In this document: in pieces, positions 27,332-35,356 of the stretch
Layout: every line of letters starts with the position of its first letter
How positions within the stretch are numbered: the first letter of the stretch is position 1
NCBI GenBank assembly: GCA_016182905.1
Contig: JACPFR010000009.1
Span: 163,382 to 227,381, forward strand
Length of the DNA: 64,000 bases
DNA from: Elusimicrobiota bacterium
GTDB lineage: Bacteria > Elusimicrobiota > Elusimicrobia > UBA1565 > UBA9628
Reading direction: 5' to 3'
Made by a program: the position numbers and the translations under genes
The notes under the pieces: generated by a model
Seen by the model: only the letters and a program-made list of their open reading frames with translations
The model's database searches: none
Told to the model about the DNA's origin: nothing

Positions 27332-28735
27332 ATGAAGATCGGCTTCCACGGAGGCGTCGGCGAGGTGACCGGCTCGCGGCATCTGCTCGAGGCCGAGGGC
27401 CTCGAGATCCTCCTCGACTGCGGCCTGTTCCAGGGGCACCGCAAGGAGGCCCTCGCCAAGAACCGGGACATTCCCTTCTCCCCGGCGGAGGTCGACGCCG
27501 TCCTGCTCTCGCACGCGCACGTCGACCATTGCGGGAGCCTGCCGCTCCTGGTCAAGCGCGGGTTCGCGGGCCTGATCTACTGCACGGAGGCCACGCTCGA
27601 GATCGCCGCGATCATGCTCCGCGACTCGGCGCGCCTGCAGGAGTCCGACGCGCAGTTCTTCAACAAGATCCGCGCGCGCGAGGGCAGCAAGGAGACCATC
27701 GAGCCGCTGTACGCCGAGGCCGACGTCGACGCCTGCCTGGCCCTGCTGACTCCGCGGCCGTACATGACCTGGGTCGAGCTGAGCGACAAGGTCCGCTTCC
27801 GCTTCCACAACGCGGGGCACGTCCTCGGCTCGGCGATGATCGAGGTCGAGGCGAGGACCGCCAAGGGCGTGCGCCGGGTGTTCTTCACCGGCGACCTGGG
27901 CCGCCGCAAGAGCCTGCTGATGGACCCGCCCGACGTCCCCAAGACCGTGGACTACCTGCTCATCGAGAGCACCTACGGCGACCGCAACCACGACCCCGTC
28001 GACCGCGTCGAGTCGCTGGTCAAGGCGGTCGTCGATCGGGCCGTCGCCGAGAAAGGGAAGATCCTGATCCCGAGCTTCGCGCTCGAGCGCACACAGGAGA
28101 TCGTCTTCGTCCTGGAGAAGATGATCCGCCGCGGCCAGATCCCGATGATCCCCGTCTACGTCGACAGCCCGATGGCGCTCAACATCACCGAGATCTTCAG
28201 CCGCCACCTCGACGGCTTCTCGTTCTCCCCCGAGTTCAAGGACTACGTGGCGCGCGAAGGCGACCCGTTCGACTTCAAGGCGATCCGCTACGTGCGCACC
28301 GCGCTCGAGTCCCAGGCGCTCAACGACGAGAAAGGCCCGATGATCATCCTGTCGGCCTCGGGCATGTGCGAGGGCGGGCGAATCCTCCATCATCTGCGCA
28401 ACAACCTCGACAAGGACACGACCACCGTCCTCATGGTCGGCTACCAGGCCCAGGGCACGCTCGGCCGCCGGCTTCAGGACGGCGCCAAGAAGGTCAAGAT
28501 CTTCGGCCTCGAGCACGCGGTGTGGGCCCGGATCGAGACCCTGCACACGTTCTCCGCTCACGCGGACCAGTCGGACCTGATGTGGTTCATGAAGTCGCTC
28601 GACCCGCGCCCGCGAAAGATCTTCCTGGTCCACGGCGACCCCTCCGACCGCGCCGCGCTCGCGGAGCTCCTGCGCGCCGAGGGCATCACGCGCGTCGAGT
28701 GCCCTGATTACGGCCAGGAGTACGACCTGCAATGA
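27332..28735 (+). CDS. Metallo-beta-lactamase / beta-CASP / RMMBL ribonuclease (CPSF-like)
   Basis: 467 residues with the whole RNA-processing MBL layout: zinc motif SHAHVDHCGSLP, GHVLGSAMI, TGDLGR, ESTYGDR, the beta-CASP domain with IPSFALERTQEIVF, and the C-terminal RMMBL motif HTFSAHADQSDLMWF. It is probably an endo/exoribonuclease of the bacterial YSH1/CPSF group acting on RNA in the cytosol. The 3' end overlaps the glycerol-3-phosphate dehydrogenase start (ATGA). Confidence 0.92.
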   Translation: MKIGFHGGVGEVTGSRHLLEAEGLEILLDCGLFQGHRKEALAKNRDIPFSPAEVDAVLLSHAHVDHCGSLPLLVKRGFAGLIYCTEATLEIAAIMLRDSARLQESDAQFFNKIRAREGSKETIEPLYAEADVDACLALLTPRPYMTWVELSDKVRFRFHNAGHVLGSAMIEVEARTAKGVRRVFFTGDLGRRKSLLMDPPDVPKTVDYLLIESTYGDRNHDPVDRVESLVKAVVDRAVAEKGKILIPSFALERTQEIVFVLEKMIRRGQIPMIPVYVDSPMALNITEIFSRHLDGFSFSPEFKDYVAREGDPFDFKAIRYVRTALESQALNDEKGPMIILSASGMCEGGRILHHLRNNLDKDTTTVLMVGYQAQGTLGRRLQDGAKKVKIFGLEHAVWARIETLHTFSAHADQSDLMWFMKSLDPRPRKIFLVHGDPSDRAALAELLRAEGITRVECPDYGQEYDLQ

Positions 28736-30075
28736 GCGGATTCGACCTCATCGTCATCGGCGGCGGCGTCACCGGCGCGGGCGTGGCCCGCGACGCGGCT
28801 CTCAGGGGACTGCGGGTATGCCTTCTCGAGCGCGGCCGGCCCGGCGGCGGGACCACCTCCGCCTCCACGCACCTGATCCACGGCGGCGTGCGCTACCTGC
28901 TCTACGACCGCCTCACCACGCATTCCTCCTGCTGGGACTCCGGCCACATCGTGCGCACCGCCGGCGACCTGCTCACCCGACTGCCGATCGTCTGGCCGGT
29001 CTATAAAGGACACAGCCGCGGGCTCGAGACGGTCGAGACCTTGTTCGAGCAGTACGACCGCTTCCAGCCGATGAAGTACGGCCGCCCGCACATGCGCCTG
29101 AGCCCCGAGGCGACCCTGCGCGTCGTCCCGGGCCTGGCACCCGAGGGCCTGCGCGGCGCGCTGGTCTTCGACGAGTGGTGGGTGGACGCGGAGGCGCTCG
29201 CGCGCAGGACGCTCGAGTCGGCGAAGGCCGCCGGCGCCGAGGTGATGCTCGACACGCCCGTGACCTCGGTGCTCAAGGACGGCTCGCGCGTGGCCGGCGT
29301 GAACGCCGGCGGCCGCGAGCTGCGCGGCAAGATCACGATCAACGCCGCGGGCCCCTGGATCGACAAGGTCTCCACCCTCGCCGGCGTGCGCATGCCCCTG
29401 CGCCTGATGAAGGGGACCCACCTCATCTATCGTGAAAAAGCGCTGACTCCGGCGGGGCTTCTGTTGGAGGCGGAGGACCGCTCGCGCTACGTCTTCGTCG
29501 TGCCCTCCCCCCTCGGCACCTGGGTGGGGCCGACCGACATCCCCGGGCCGCTCGATCCGGACCAGACGCGCACGACGGACGAGGAGATCGGCTACCTGAC
29601 GCGCTCGGTGAAGCGCTACTTCGCGTCCTGGCCGGAGAAGCACGACGCGACCACCGTCGGCTCGCGCCCGATCCTGGGCCAGCCCGGCGCGGAGAAGCAG
29701 CTGTCGCGCGACTTCGAGGTCTTCGACCACGAGACGCGCGACGGCGTGGCGGGCTTCCTCACGATCGGCGGCGGCAAGATGTCGGACTACCGCGTGATGG
29801 CCGAGACCGCGGTCGACGCCGCCTGCCGGAAGATCGGCGCGGGCGGGCCGTGCCGGACCCACCTGCTGACCTTGGACGGCAGGCCCGTCGGGGAGATCCC
29901 GGAGTGGCCCAGCCCCTCGCCGGGGCTCAAGAAGTTCCTGCGCACGAAGCCTTTGCTGCGCGAGCTCCACGCGCTGTCGTACCTCGGCGCGGGGATGGCC
30001 GCGCATCTCGCGCGGCGCGCCGCGGGCCTCACGCCGATCGGCGACGAAGCCGAGTTCCGCCGCCGCTACTCCTAG
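28732..30075 (+). CDS. FAD-dependent glycerol-3-phosphate dehydrogenase (GlpA/GlpD type)
   Basis: 447 residues. The FAD-binding motif is at the N-terminus (DLIVIGGGVTGAGVARDAAL), followed by TTSASTHLIHGGVRYL, INAAGPWIDKV, MKGTHLIY, WVGPTD and TIGGGKMSDYR. It should oxidise sn-glycerol 3-phosphate to dihydroxyacetone phosphate with electrons going to quinone. It ends soon after the DAO domain, with only a short C-terminal helical tail, so it is nearer GlpA without its Fe-S-binding tail. It is tail-to-tail with the lipoprotein gene (stops overlap). Confidence 0.88.
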   Translation: MSGFDLIVIGGGVTGAGVARDAALRGLRVCLLERGRPGGGTTSASTHLIHGGVRYLLYDRLTTHSSCWDSGHIVRTAGDLLTRLPIVWPVYKGHSRGLETVETLFEQYDRFQPMKYGRPHMRLSPEATLRVVPGLAPEGLRGALVFDEWWVDAEALARRTLESAKAAGAEVMLDTPVTSVLKDGSRVAGVNAGGRELRGKITINAAGPWIDKVSTLAGVRMPLRLMKGTHLIYREKALTPAGLLLEAEDRSRYVFVVPSPLGTWVGPTDIPGPLDPDQTRTTDEEIGYLTRSVKRYFASWPEKHDATTVGSRPILGQPGAEKQLSRDFEVFDHETRDGVAGFLTIGGGKMSDYRVMAETAVDAACRKIGAGGPCRTHLLTLDGRPVGEIPEWPSPSPGLKKFLRTKPLLRELHALSYLGAGMAAHLARRAAGLTPIGDEAEFRRRYS

Positions 30076-30536
30076 TAGACTCCTCTTTCCTGGTACCAGG
30101 GCACGCCGCGCAGCGAGGGCTTGAGGCAGTCCACGAAGATCACGATGCGGTCGTCGGTGAAGACGTAGCCCCAGCGGCCGGTGCCGCGCAGGCGGGACCC
30201 GTCCACCTGCCCGTCGCGCAGGATCTCGGGCCCGTACACCTCGACCTTGCTCGACTCGCGCCCGCAGACGGGGAGGTCGAGCGAGGGTATCTCGGCGAGG
30301 TACTTCGGCACGAGCTTCTCGAGCTTGACCGGGATCTTCTTCTCGGTCTTCGTGTAGTCCGACAGCCGCGCCTCGAGCTGGGCGAGGCTCGAGCGCACGC
30401 GGTCTTCCTTGACCTTCGCCTCGTTGGCGCTGGTCTCCTTGGCGAAATCGTCCGCCGCCTCGTCCCGGCCGCCGAACATGCCCGCGCAGCCCGCCGTCAG
30501 CATCGCCGCGAACGCCGTCAACAGGAGCTTTTTCAC
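30072..30536 (-). CDS. Lipoprotein with pseudopilin-like C-terminal module
   Basis: 154 residues: lipoprotein signal (LLLTAFAAMLTAGC), a long helical segment (about 25-70) and a C-terminal module with GRWGYV, IFVDC and a final W that resembles the pseudopilin-like protein at 1-501. The helix is like that of GspG-type pilins, but the membrane-inserted pilin N-terminus is replaced by a lipid anchor. Function unknown. The start overlaps the mnmA stop (ATGA). Confidence 0.65.
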   Translation of the reverse strand: MKKLLLTAFAAMLTAGCAGMFGGRDEAADDFAKETSANEAKVKEDRVRSSLAQLEARLSDYTKTEKKIPVKLEKLVPKYLAEIPSLDLPVCGRESSKVEVYGPEILRDGQVDGSRLRGTGRWGYVFTDDRIVIFVDCLKPSLRGVPWYQERGVY

Positions 30537-31600
30537 AGGTCACCTCGCAGTATGGTCCCGCCGCCGACGACCATGTCGCCCGAGTAGATCACCGCAGATT
30601 GTCCCGGAGCGGGCGCGCGCTGGGGCTCATCGAAATGTATTTTTGCCGTTCCGTCATCCATAAGCTCGATCGAGGCCGCGGCGGGCGTATGCCGATGCCG
30701 TATTCGAACATGCGCCCGGAAGGTTCCCCCATTCCGTTCGCCGTTGAAAGTCAGCGCTCCCACCGTGATGCCCCTAGACTGTAATTCGTCGACGCCGCCC
30801 ACGATGACGGAGTTCGAAGCGGCGTCGATTCGAACGACGTAGCGAGGCTCCGGGCCGTTCAGCCCCAGCCCCGAGCGCTGACCGACCGTGTACGAGGCCA
30901 AGCCGGTATGGCGTCCGAGCTCCCGCCCGTCGCGGTCGCGGATCGGCCCCGCGGCGATGCCCGGTTCCGTCGCGTCCGCGTGCGCGGCGACGAAGCCCCG
31001 CACGTCGCGGTTCGGCACGAAGCAGGTCTCCATGCTCTCGGCCTTATCGGCCGTCTTCAGTCCCAGCTCCCGCGCCTTCGCCCGGACCGCGTCCTTGGTC
31101 AAAGACCCGACGGGGAACTCCGCCCGCGACAGCGCCTTCGCGTCGAGGGAGTACAGGAAGTAGCTCTGATCCTTCGCCGGGTCGAGCGCCTTCATCAGCC
31201 GCCCGTTCTCGACGCGCGCGTAATGCCCCGTCGCGACCGCGTCGCAGCCCCAGGCCTCGGACAGCGCGAGGAGATGGCCGAACTTGAGCGAGCGGTTGCA
31301 CTCCACGCACGGGTTCGGGGTCGTGCCGCCGAGGTAGGCGTCGAGATAGGGGCGGATGACCTTCGAGGCGAATATGTCGGCCATGTCGGAGACGTAGTGG
31401 ACGATCCCCAGGCGCTCGGCCACGCGCTTGGCGTCGTCGACGTCGGCCGGGGAGCCGCAGCAGCCGAACCCGGTCTCGGTGCGCGCGAGTATCTTCATCG
31501 TGACGCCCACGGCCTCGTCGCCGCGCTCGCGGACGAAGGCGGCGGCGACGGAGGAGTCCACGCCTCCGCTCATCGCGACGAGCACGCGCCGGCGGCTCAC
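30533..31600 (-). CDS. mnmA: tRNA-specific 2-thiouridylase
   Basis: 355 residues; adenylates and thiolates U34 of Lys, Glu and Gln tRNAs. PP-loop AMSGGVDSSVAAA, the first catalytic Cys in NPCVECNRSLKFG, VATGHYAR, KDQSYFLY and the second catalytic Cys in SMETCFVP are all present. GTG start in a GTGA overlap with the cysteine desulfurase gene that supplies its sulfur, a common pairing. Confidence 0.96.
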   Translation of the reverse strand: MSRRRVLVAMSGGVDSSVAAAFVRERGDEAVGVTMKILARTETGFGCCGSPADVDDAKRVAERLGIVHYVSDMADIFASKVIRPYLDAYLGGTTPNPCVECNRSLKFGHLLALSEAWGCDAVATGHYARVENGRLMKALDPAKDQSYFLYSLDAKALSRAEFPVGSLTKDAVRAKARELGLKTADKAESMETCFVPNRDVRGFVAAHADATEPGIAAGPIRDRDGRELGRHTGLASYTVGQRSGLGLNGPEPRYVVRIDAASNSVIVGGVDELQSRGITVGALTFNGERNGGTFRAHVRIRHRHTPAAASIELMDDGTAKIHFDEPQRAPAPGQSAVIYSGDMVVGGGTILRGDL

Positions 31601-32781
31601 GCGGGGGCCCCCACGGCGCGGAGCTTCTCGACGGCCTTGGGCAGGGCGGCGAGCAGGCGGTCCGCGTCGGCGTCGGTGCTGCCCCAGCCGACGGACACCC
31701 GGATGGAGCCGGTCGCGACCTCGGGTGGGACGCCCATGGCGGTCAGGACGTGGGACGGGGTCGAGGCGCCGGAGGAGCAGGCGGGTCCGCTCGAGACGCA
31801 GATGCCCTCGAGGTCGAGCGCGACGACGAGGTGGTGACCGTCGATCCCGTCGAAGCTGAGGTGGACGGTGTTCGGGAGGCGGAGCTCGTGAGGACCGTTG
31901 AGGCGCGCGCCCTTGATGAGGAGCGCGCCCGCCTCGATGCGGCGGCGCAGGGCGAGGGCGTGGGAGGCGGCGGCGGACAGCTCGCGCGCCGCGAGCTCGC
32001 AGGCGACGCCGAAGCCGACGATCGAGGCCGTGTTCTCGGTGCCGCCGCGGCGGTTCTTCTCCTGGTGGCCGGTCACGAGCGGAGCGAGGCGCACCCCGCG
32101 CCGGACGTACAGCGCCCCGACGCCCTTGGGCGCGTTGACCTTGTGGCCGGAGACCGCGAGCAGGTCGACGCCGAGCGCCTTGGCGTCGATACCGATCTTG
32201 CCCAGCGACTGCACCGCGTCCGTGTGGACCAAGGCGCCGGCCGCCCGGGCGGAGGCGGCGAGCTCGGCCACCGGCTGCAGGGCGCCGGTCTCGTTGTTGG
32301 CGTGCATCAGGCTGAACACCGCGGTCGCGTCGTCGAGCATGGCCTTCATCCCGGCCGCGTCCACGACGCCGTCGGCGCCGCAGCCCGCCTCGAGCACGTC
32401 GAGGCCGCGGCGGCGCAGCTGGCCGGCCAGCAGGCGGACCGCGTCGTGCTCGATCTTCGAGGTGACGACCTTGCGGCGCTTGCCCTTGGTCTCGTCGTGG
32501 GCCTGCCACGCGCCGCCGGCGATGGCCAGCACGTCGGACTCCGAGCCGCCGGAGGTGAAGACGATCTCGGAGGAGTCGGCGGCGCCGAGGAGAGCCGCGA
32601 CCTGTTCTCGCGCGCGTTCCACCGCGGCCCTCGCGCGCTGGCCGAGCGAGTATACCGAGTTCGGGTTGCCGTAGCCCTCGCGCAGCCAGGGGAGCATCGC
32701 GTCCACGACCTCGGGACGGACGGGCGTCGTCGCGTTATGGTCGAGGTAGGTGGTCGGACTGTGGTCGAGGTAGACCGTCAC
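31597..32781 (-). CDS. Cysteine desulfurase (NifS/IscS family)
   Basis: 394 residues, PLP enzyme that releases sulfur from cysteine as a persulfide. PLP lysine in VSGHKVNAPKG, catalytic Cys loop in SSGPACSSGAST, HANNETGALQP and HTDAVQSLGKI are typical of the NifS/IscS group. The GTG start overlaps the upstream lipoprotein stop (GTGA). The N-terminus holds a tandem copy: YLDHSPTT followed by YLDHNATT, of which only the second is the normal family start. Together with mnmA it forms the tRNA thiolation unit. Confidence 0.93.
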   Translation of the reverse strand: MTVYLDHSPTTYLDHNATTPVRPEVVDAMLPWLREGYGNPNSVYSLGQRARAAVERAREQVAALLGAADSSEIVFTSGGSESDVLAIAGGAWQAHDETKGKRRKVVTSKIEHDAVRLLAGQLRRRGLDVLEAGCGADGVVDAAGMKAMLDDATAVFSLMHANNETGALQPVAELAASARAAGALVHTDAVQSLGKIGIDAKALGVDLLAVSGHKVNAPKGVGALYVRRGVRLAPLVTGHQEKNRRGGTENTASIVGFGVACELAARELSAAASHALALRRRIEAGALLIKGARLNGPHELRLPNTVHLSFDGIDGHHLVVALDLEGICVSSGPACSSGASTPSHVLTAMGVPPEVATGSIRVSVGWGSTDADADRLLAALPKAVEKLRAVGAPA

Positions 32782-33500
32782 TGTCCGAAGCCGAATCCTT
32801 TGAAGAGATCGTCGGCGCCGCCCGCGGCCGGCTCGCCGGCGGGCTTCGCCTTCTCGACGGGCTTGGGCGCCTCGGTGCCGGGCAGGGCGGGAGCCTTCGG
32901 CGCTCCCTTGGAGGTCACGGCCGAGACGACCGTCTTGCGCACGCCTTCGGAGAAGATGATGCGGCCGCTCTTGCGGTCGTAGTAGAGGCGGTACTGGCTC
33001 TGCTTGGTCTGCGGCTCGTAGGCCTTGCCGAGGTTGTCGCGCTCCTGCTCCCAGCCCGGGTTGTACAGCATGCGGCCGCGGATGTCCACCTTCTTGCCGA
33101 GGATGGGCAGGCTGAAGCGGATGCGGTAGAAGCCGTTCGTGTCGGAGACGCCCGGGTCGAAGGAGCTCGTCGCGAAGCCCGAGGGCCGCGCCTCGCCCTC
33201 CTCCAAAGTGTTCTCGCCGGAGGCGACGGCGCGCACGACGACGCCCTGCACCGGGTTGTCCTGGTAGTCGGTGATGACGCCCTGGATGTAGCCGTCCAGG
33301 AACTGGGTCTTCTTGGCGGTGGAGAAAAGGAGGAACTCGGAGGTGCCGGTCAGCTTCTCGGTGATGGACAGGTCCACGATGCGGCCCTCGGCGAAGTCCT
33401 CGACGACGACGTTCTTGTTCGAGGGGCCGCACGCGGAGAACAGCAGCGCGAGGAGCCCGGCGGCGATGAAGCGGCGGTTGAGCATGCCGTATTCTATCAT
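32778..33500 (-). CDS. Lipoprotein next to motAB, function unknown
   Basis: 240 residues from the ATG at 33500, which overlaps the motB stop (ATGA); an ATG at 33485 is also possible. Lipobox LLALLFSAC, then a beta-rich domain (about 60-150) with GVITDYQDNPVQGVVVRAV, like a carboxypeptidase-regulatory/transthyretin-type beta-sandwich, and a Pro/Ala tail ending FKGFGFGQ. Position after motB suggests an envelope part of the same motor-like system (inference). Confidence 0.6.
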   Translation of the reverse strand: MIEYGMLNRRFIAAGLLALLFSACGPSNKNVVVEDFAEGRIVDLSITEKLTGTSEFLLFSTAKKTQFLDGYIQGVITDYQDNPVQGVVVRAVASGENTLEEGEARPSGFATSSFDPGVSDTNGFYRIRFSLPILGKKVDIRGRMLYNPGWEQERDNLGKAYEPQTKQSQYRLYYDRKSGRIIFSEGVRKTVVSAVTSKGAPKAPALPGTEAPKPVEKAKPAGEPAAGGADDLFKGFGFGQ

Positions 33501-34276
33501 TCCGCGCCCCCCTTGGCGGGAGGCGCCGCCGACGGAGATTCGGGATTCTCGGTGTTGCGGAGGACCTCCGCCGGGACCGTGAGCGGCGCGATGGGCGGAA
33601 CCGCTTTTTTATCGAGGACCGCCGTCTCGGGGCCGGCCTCCTTGGGGTCCTTCTTGAGCGAGGTGCTCTTCACGAAGATCACGACGCGGCGGTTCTTGGC
33701 GCGCCCCTCCGGCGTGTCGTTCGCGGCGATCGGACGGTTGCCGCCGTAGCCCACGGCGCCGAGGTGCTCGGCGGGCATCTTGTACTTCTCGATGAGCAGG
33801 CGCGCGACGCTCGTCGCGCGCGCGGTGGACAGCTCCCAGTTGGAGTCGAAATAGTCGTTGTGGATGGCCTGGCCGTCGGTGTGGCCTTCCACGAGGATCT
33901 CGTGGCTGAGCGCGAGCTTGGCCAAAGCCGGCGTCAGCAGCGCGAGCTTCTCGTCGATCTCGGGGGTCGGTTCGGCCGCCCCGACGCCGAAGAAGCCCGC
34001 GCCTCCCTGCTCCTCGATGGAGATCTTGAGCCCGTCCTTGTCGATCTTCACCTCGCCCTTCATCTCGCCCTTGTCCATCATCTCCTTGACGTCCGCCGCG
34101 GCCTTCTGCACGTCCTTGTTCAAGGCCGCCGAGAGAGCGTAAAGGATGACGAAGAAGCAGACGAGCTCGGTCATCAGGTCGGCGTAGCTCGCCATCCAGG
34201 GCGGCGCGGGATGGCCGACCTGGCACACCTTCGGGTCGCTGATGTCGATGAACCCCTTCGGGGCGCGCATGGGCAT
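33497..34276 (-). CDS. motB: MotB-type stator protein with OmpA peptidoglycan-binding domain
   Basis: 259 residues: short cytosolic start, one membrane helix with the proton-path Asp (WMASYADLMTELVCFFVILY, about 28-47), a periplasmic linker and plug region (about 55-110) and an OmpA_C domain (about 120-210: ILVEGHTDGQ, LSTARATSVARLL, GYGGNRPIA, NRRVVI). The tail is Pro-rich. It anchors the MotA ring to peptidoglycan. An AGGAG site precedes the ATG; motA lies 12 nt upstream. Confidence 0.93.
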   Translation of the reverse strand: MPMRAPKGFIDISDPKVCQVGHPAPPWMASYADLMTELVCFFVILYALSAALNKDVQKAAADVKEMMDKGEMKGEVKIDKDGLKISIEEQGGAGFFGVGAAEPTPEIDEKLALLTPALAKLALSHEILVEGHTDGQAIHNDYFDSNWELSTARATSVARLLIEKYKMPAEHLGAVGYGGNRPIAANDTPEGRAKNRRVVIFVKSTSLKKDPKEAGPETAVLDKKAVPPIAPLTVPAEVLRNTENPESPSAAPPAKGGAE

Positions 34277-34288
34277 CGAATCTTCTCC

Positions 34289-35110
34289 TTAGGCGGCCGG
34301 CGCGGCCGGGGCGCCCGGGGCCCCCGGGGCCGGCGGCCCCTTGACGATGAGCCGCTGGGAAGGCGGCAGGTAGGCCTTGAGGTTGGCCTCGACGACGGAC
34401 GGGGTCGCGCCGCTCTGCAGGAGCAGGACGCCGCGGATGACGATCTCCTTGATCAGCAGCTCCTCCTCGGAGCGGGCGCGCAGCTTGCCGCCCATCGGCA
34501 GGAAGATCAGGTAGCCCGAGCCGAGGCCGAAGAAGGCCGCGGACAGCGCGAGCGCCATGCGGCGCGGCACCTGGGCGACGTCGTCGATCGAGGACAGCAT
34601 CATGATCATGCCGAGCACGGTGCCGATGATGCCGAAGGCGGGCGCGTAGGTGCCGAGCGCGTTCAGGATCTCGGCGCCTCCCTTATGCCTCTCCCGGATG
34701 AAGCCGATCTCGGTCTCCAGCATGTTGCGGATGAACTCGTGGTCCGCGCCGTCGACGACGAGCTGGACGCCGCGGCGCAGGAAGTCGTTCTTGATGCCCT
34801 TGAGGTCGCCCTGGAGCGCGAGGAAGCCCTCCTTCTTCGCCTTCTGCGAGAGGTTGACGAAGGTCACGACGATCTCCGAGGTGTCGTCGTCGCCGTGGGA
34901 CATCAGAGTCTTCTTGATGATCTTGCCGACGCCGATGACCTGGGAGAGCGGGTAGTTGACCAAGGTGGCGCAGACCGTGCCGCCCATGACGATGAACACC
35001 GCCTCGAGGTTCATGAACGGCTTGAAGCCGGCCACGCCCTCGCTGTGGAAGATCATGAAGACGGTCAGGCCGAAGAAGGTGAAGATGCCCGCGATCGTTG
35101 CGATATCCAT
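34289..35110 (-). CDS. motA: MotA-type stator protein
   Basis: 273 residues with four membrane helices (about 3-22, 34-52, 152-175 and 188-208). The last pair holds the conserved APAFGIIGTVLGMIMML segment, and the cytosolic loop (about 65-150) has the charged GFLALQGDLKGI and DFLRRGVQLVVDG parts of the FliG contact region. The C-terminal tail is Pro/Ala-rich. With MotB it forms the ion-driven stator. The order flbD-motA-motB is that of flagellar operons. Confidence 0.94.
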   Translation of the reverse strand: MDIATIAGIFTFFGLTVFMIFHSEGVAGFKPFMNLEAVFIVMGGTVCATLVNYPLSQVIGVGKIIKKTLMSHGDDDTSEIVVTFVNLSQKAKKEGFLALQGDLKGIKNDFLRRGVQLVVDGADHEFIRNMLETEIGFIRERHKGGAEILNALGTYAPAFGIIGTVLGMIMMLSSIDDVAQVPRRMALALSAAFFGLGSGYLIFLPMGGKLRARSEEELLIKEIVIRGVLLLQSGATPSVVEANLKAYLPPSQRLIVKGPPAPGAPGAPAAPAA

Positions 35111-35125
35111 TGAAAGTTCGGCTCC

Positions 35126-35356
35126 TTAACTCTTCTGCCGCTCGTAGCCCGCGATGGGGTTGACGGGCTTCCCCGCGGAATTGACGGCCTTTCTGTATTC
35201 CACCACTTTCGCGATGATCTCGTCAGCCTTTTCGGTGACGGTGAGCTTGTTGCCCGTCGCGAGATGCACGACGGTCTCGGGGCCCGGCTCGAGCGTCTCG
35301 ATGAGCTCGGCGTTGACGACGAGTTCGAGGCCGTTGAGCTTATGGAGCTTGATCAC
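35126..35356 (-). CDS. flbD: FlbD-family small protein
   Basis: 76 residues starting with GTG. The family start IKLHKLNGLELVVNAELIE and PETVVHLATGNKLTVTE are evident. FlbD genes normally lie before motA in flagellar operons of Gram-positives and spirochaetes; their molecular role is poorly known. The gene overlaps the end of the coiled-coil gene by 17 nt, so it is co-transcribed with it. Confidence 0.9.
   Translation of the reverse strand: MIKLHKLNGLELVVNAELIETLEPGPETVVHLATGNKLTVTEKADEIIAKVVEYRKAVNSAGKPVNPIAGYERQKS

Noticed and set aside
33597..33612. Run of six T in motB as a possible slippage site
   Set aside because: The frame is continuous through it and the downstream domain is intact.
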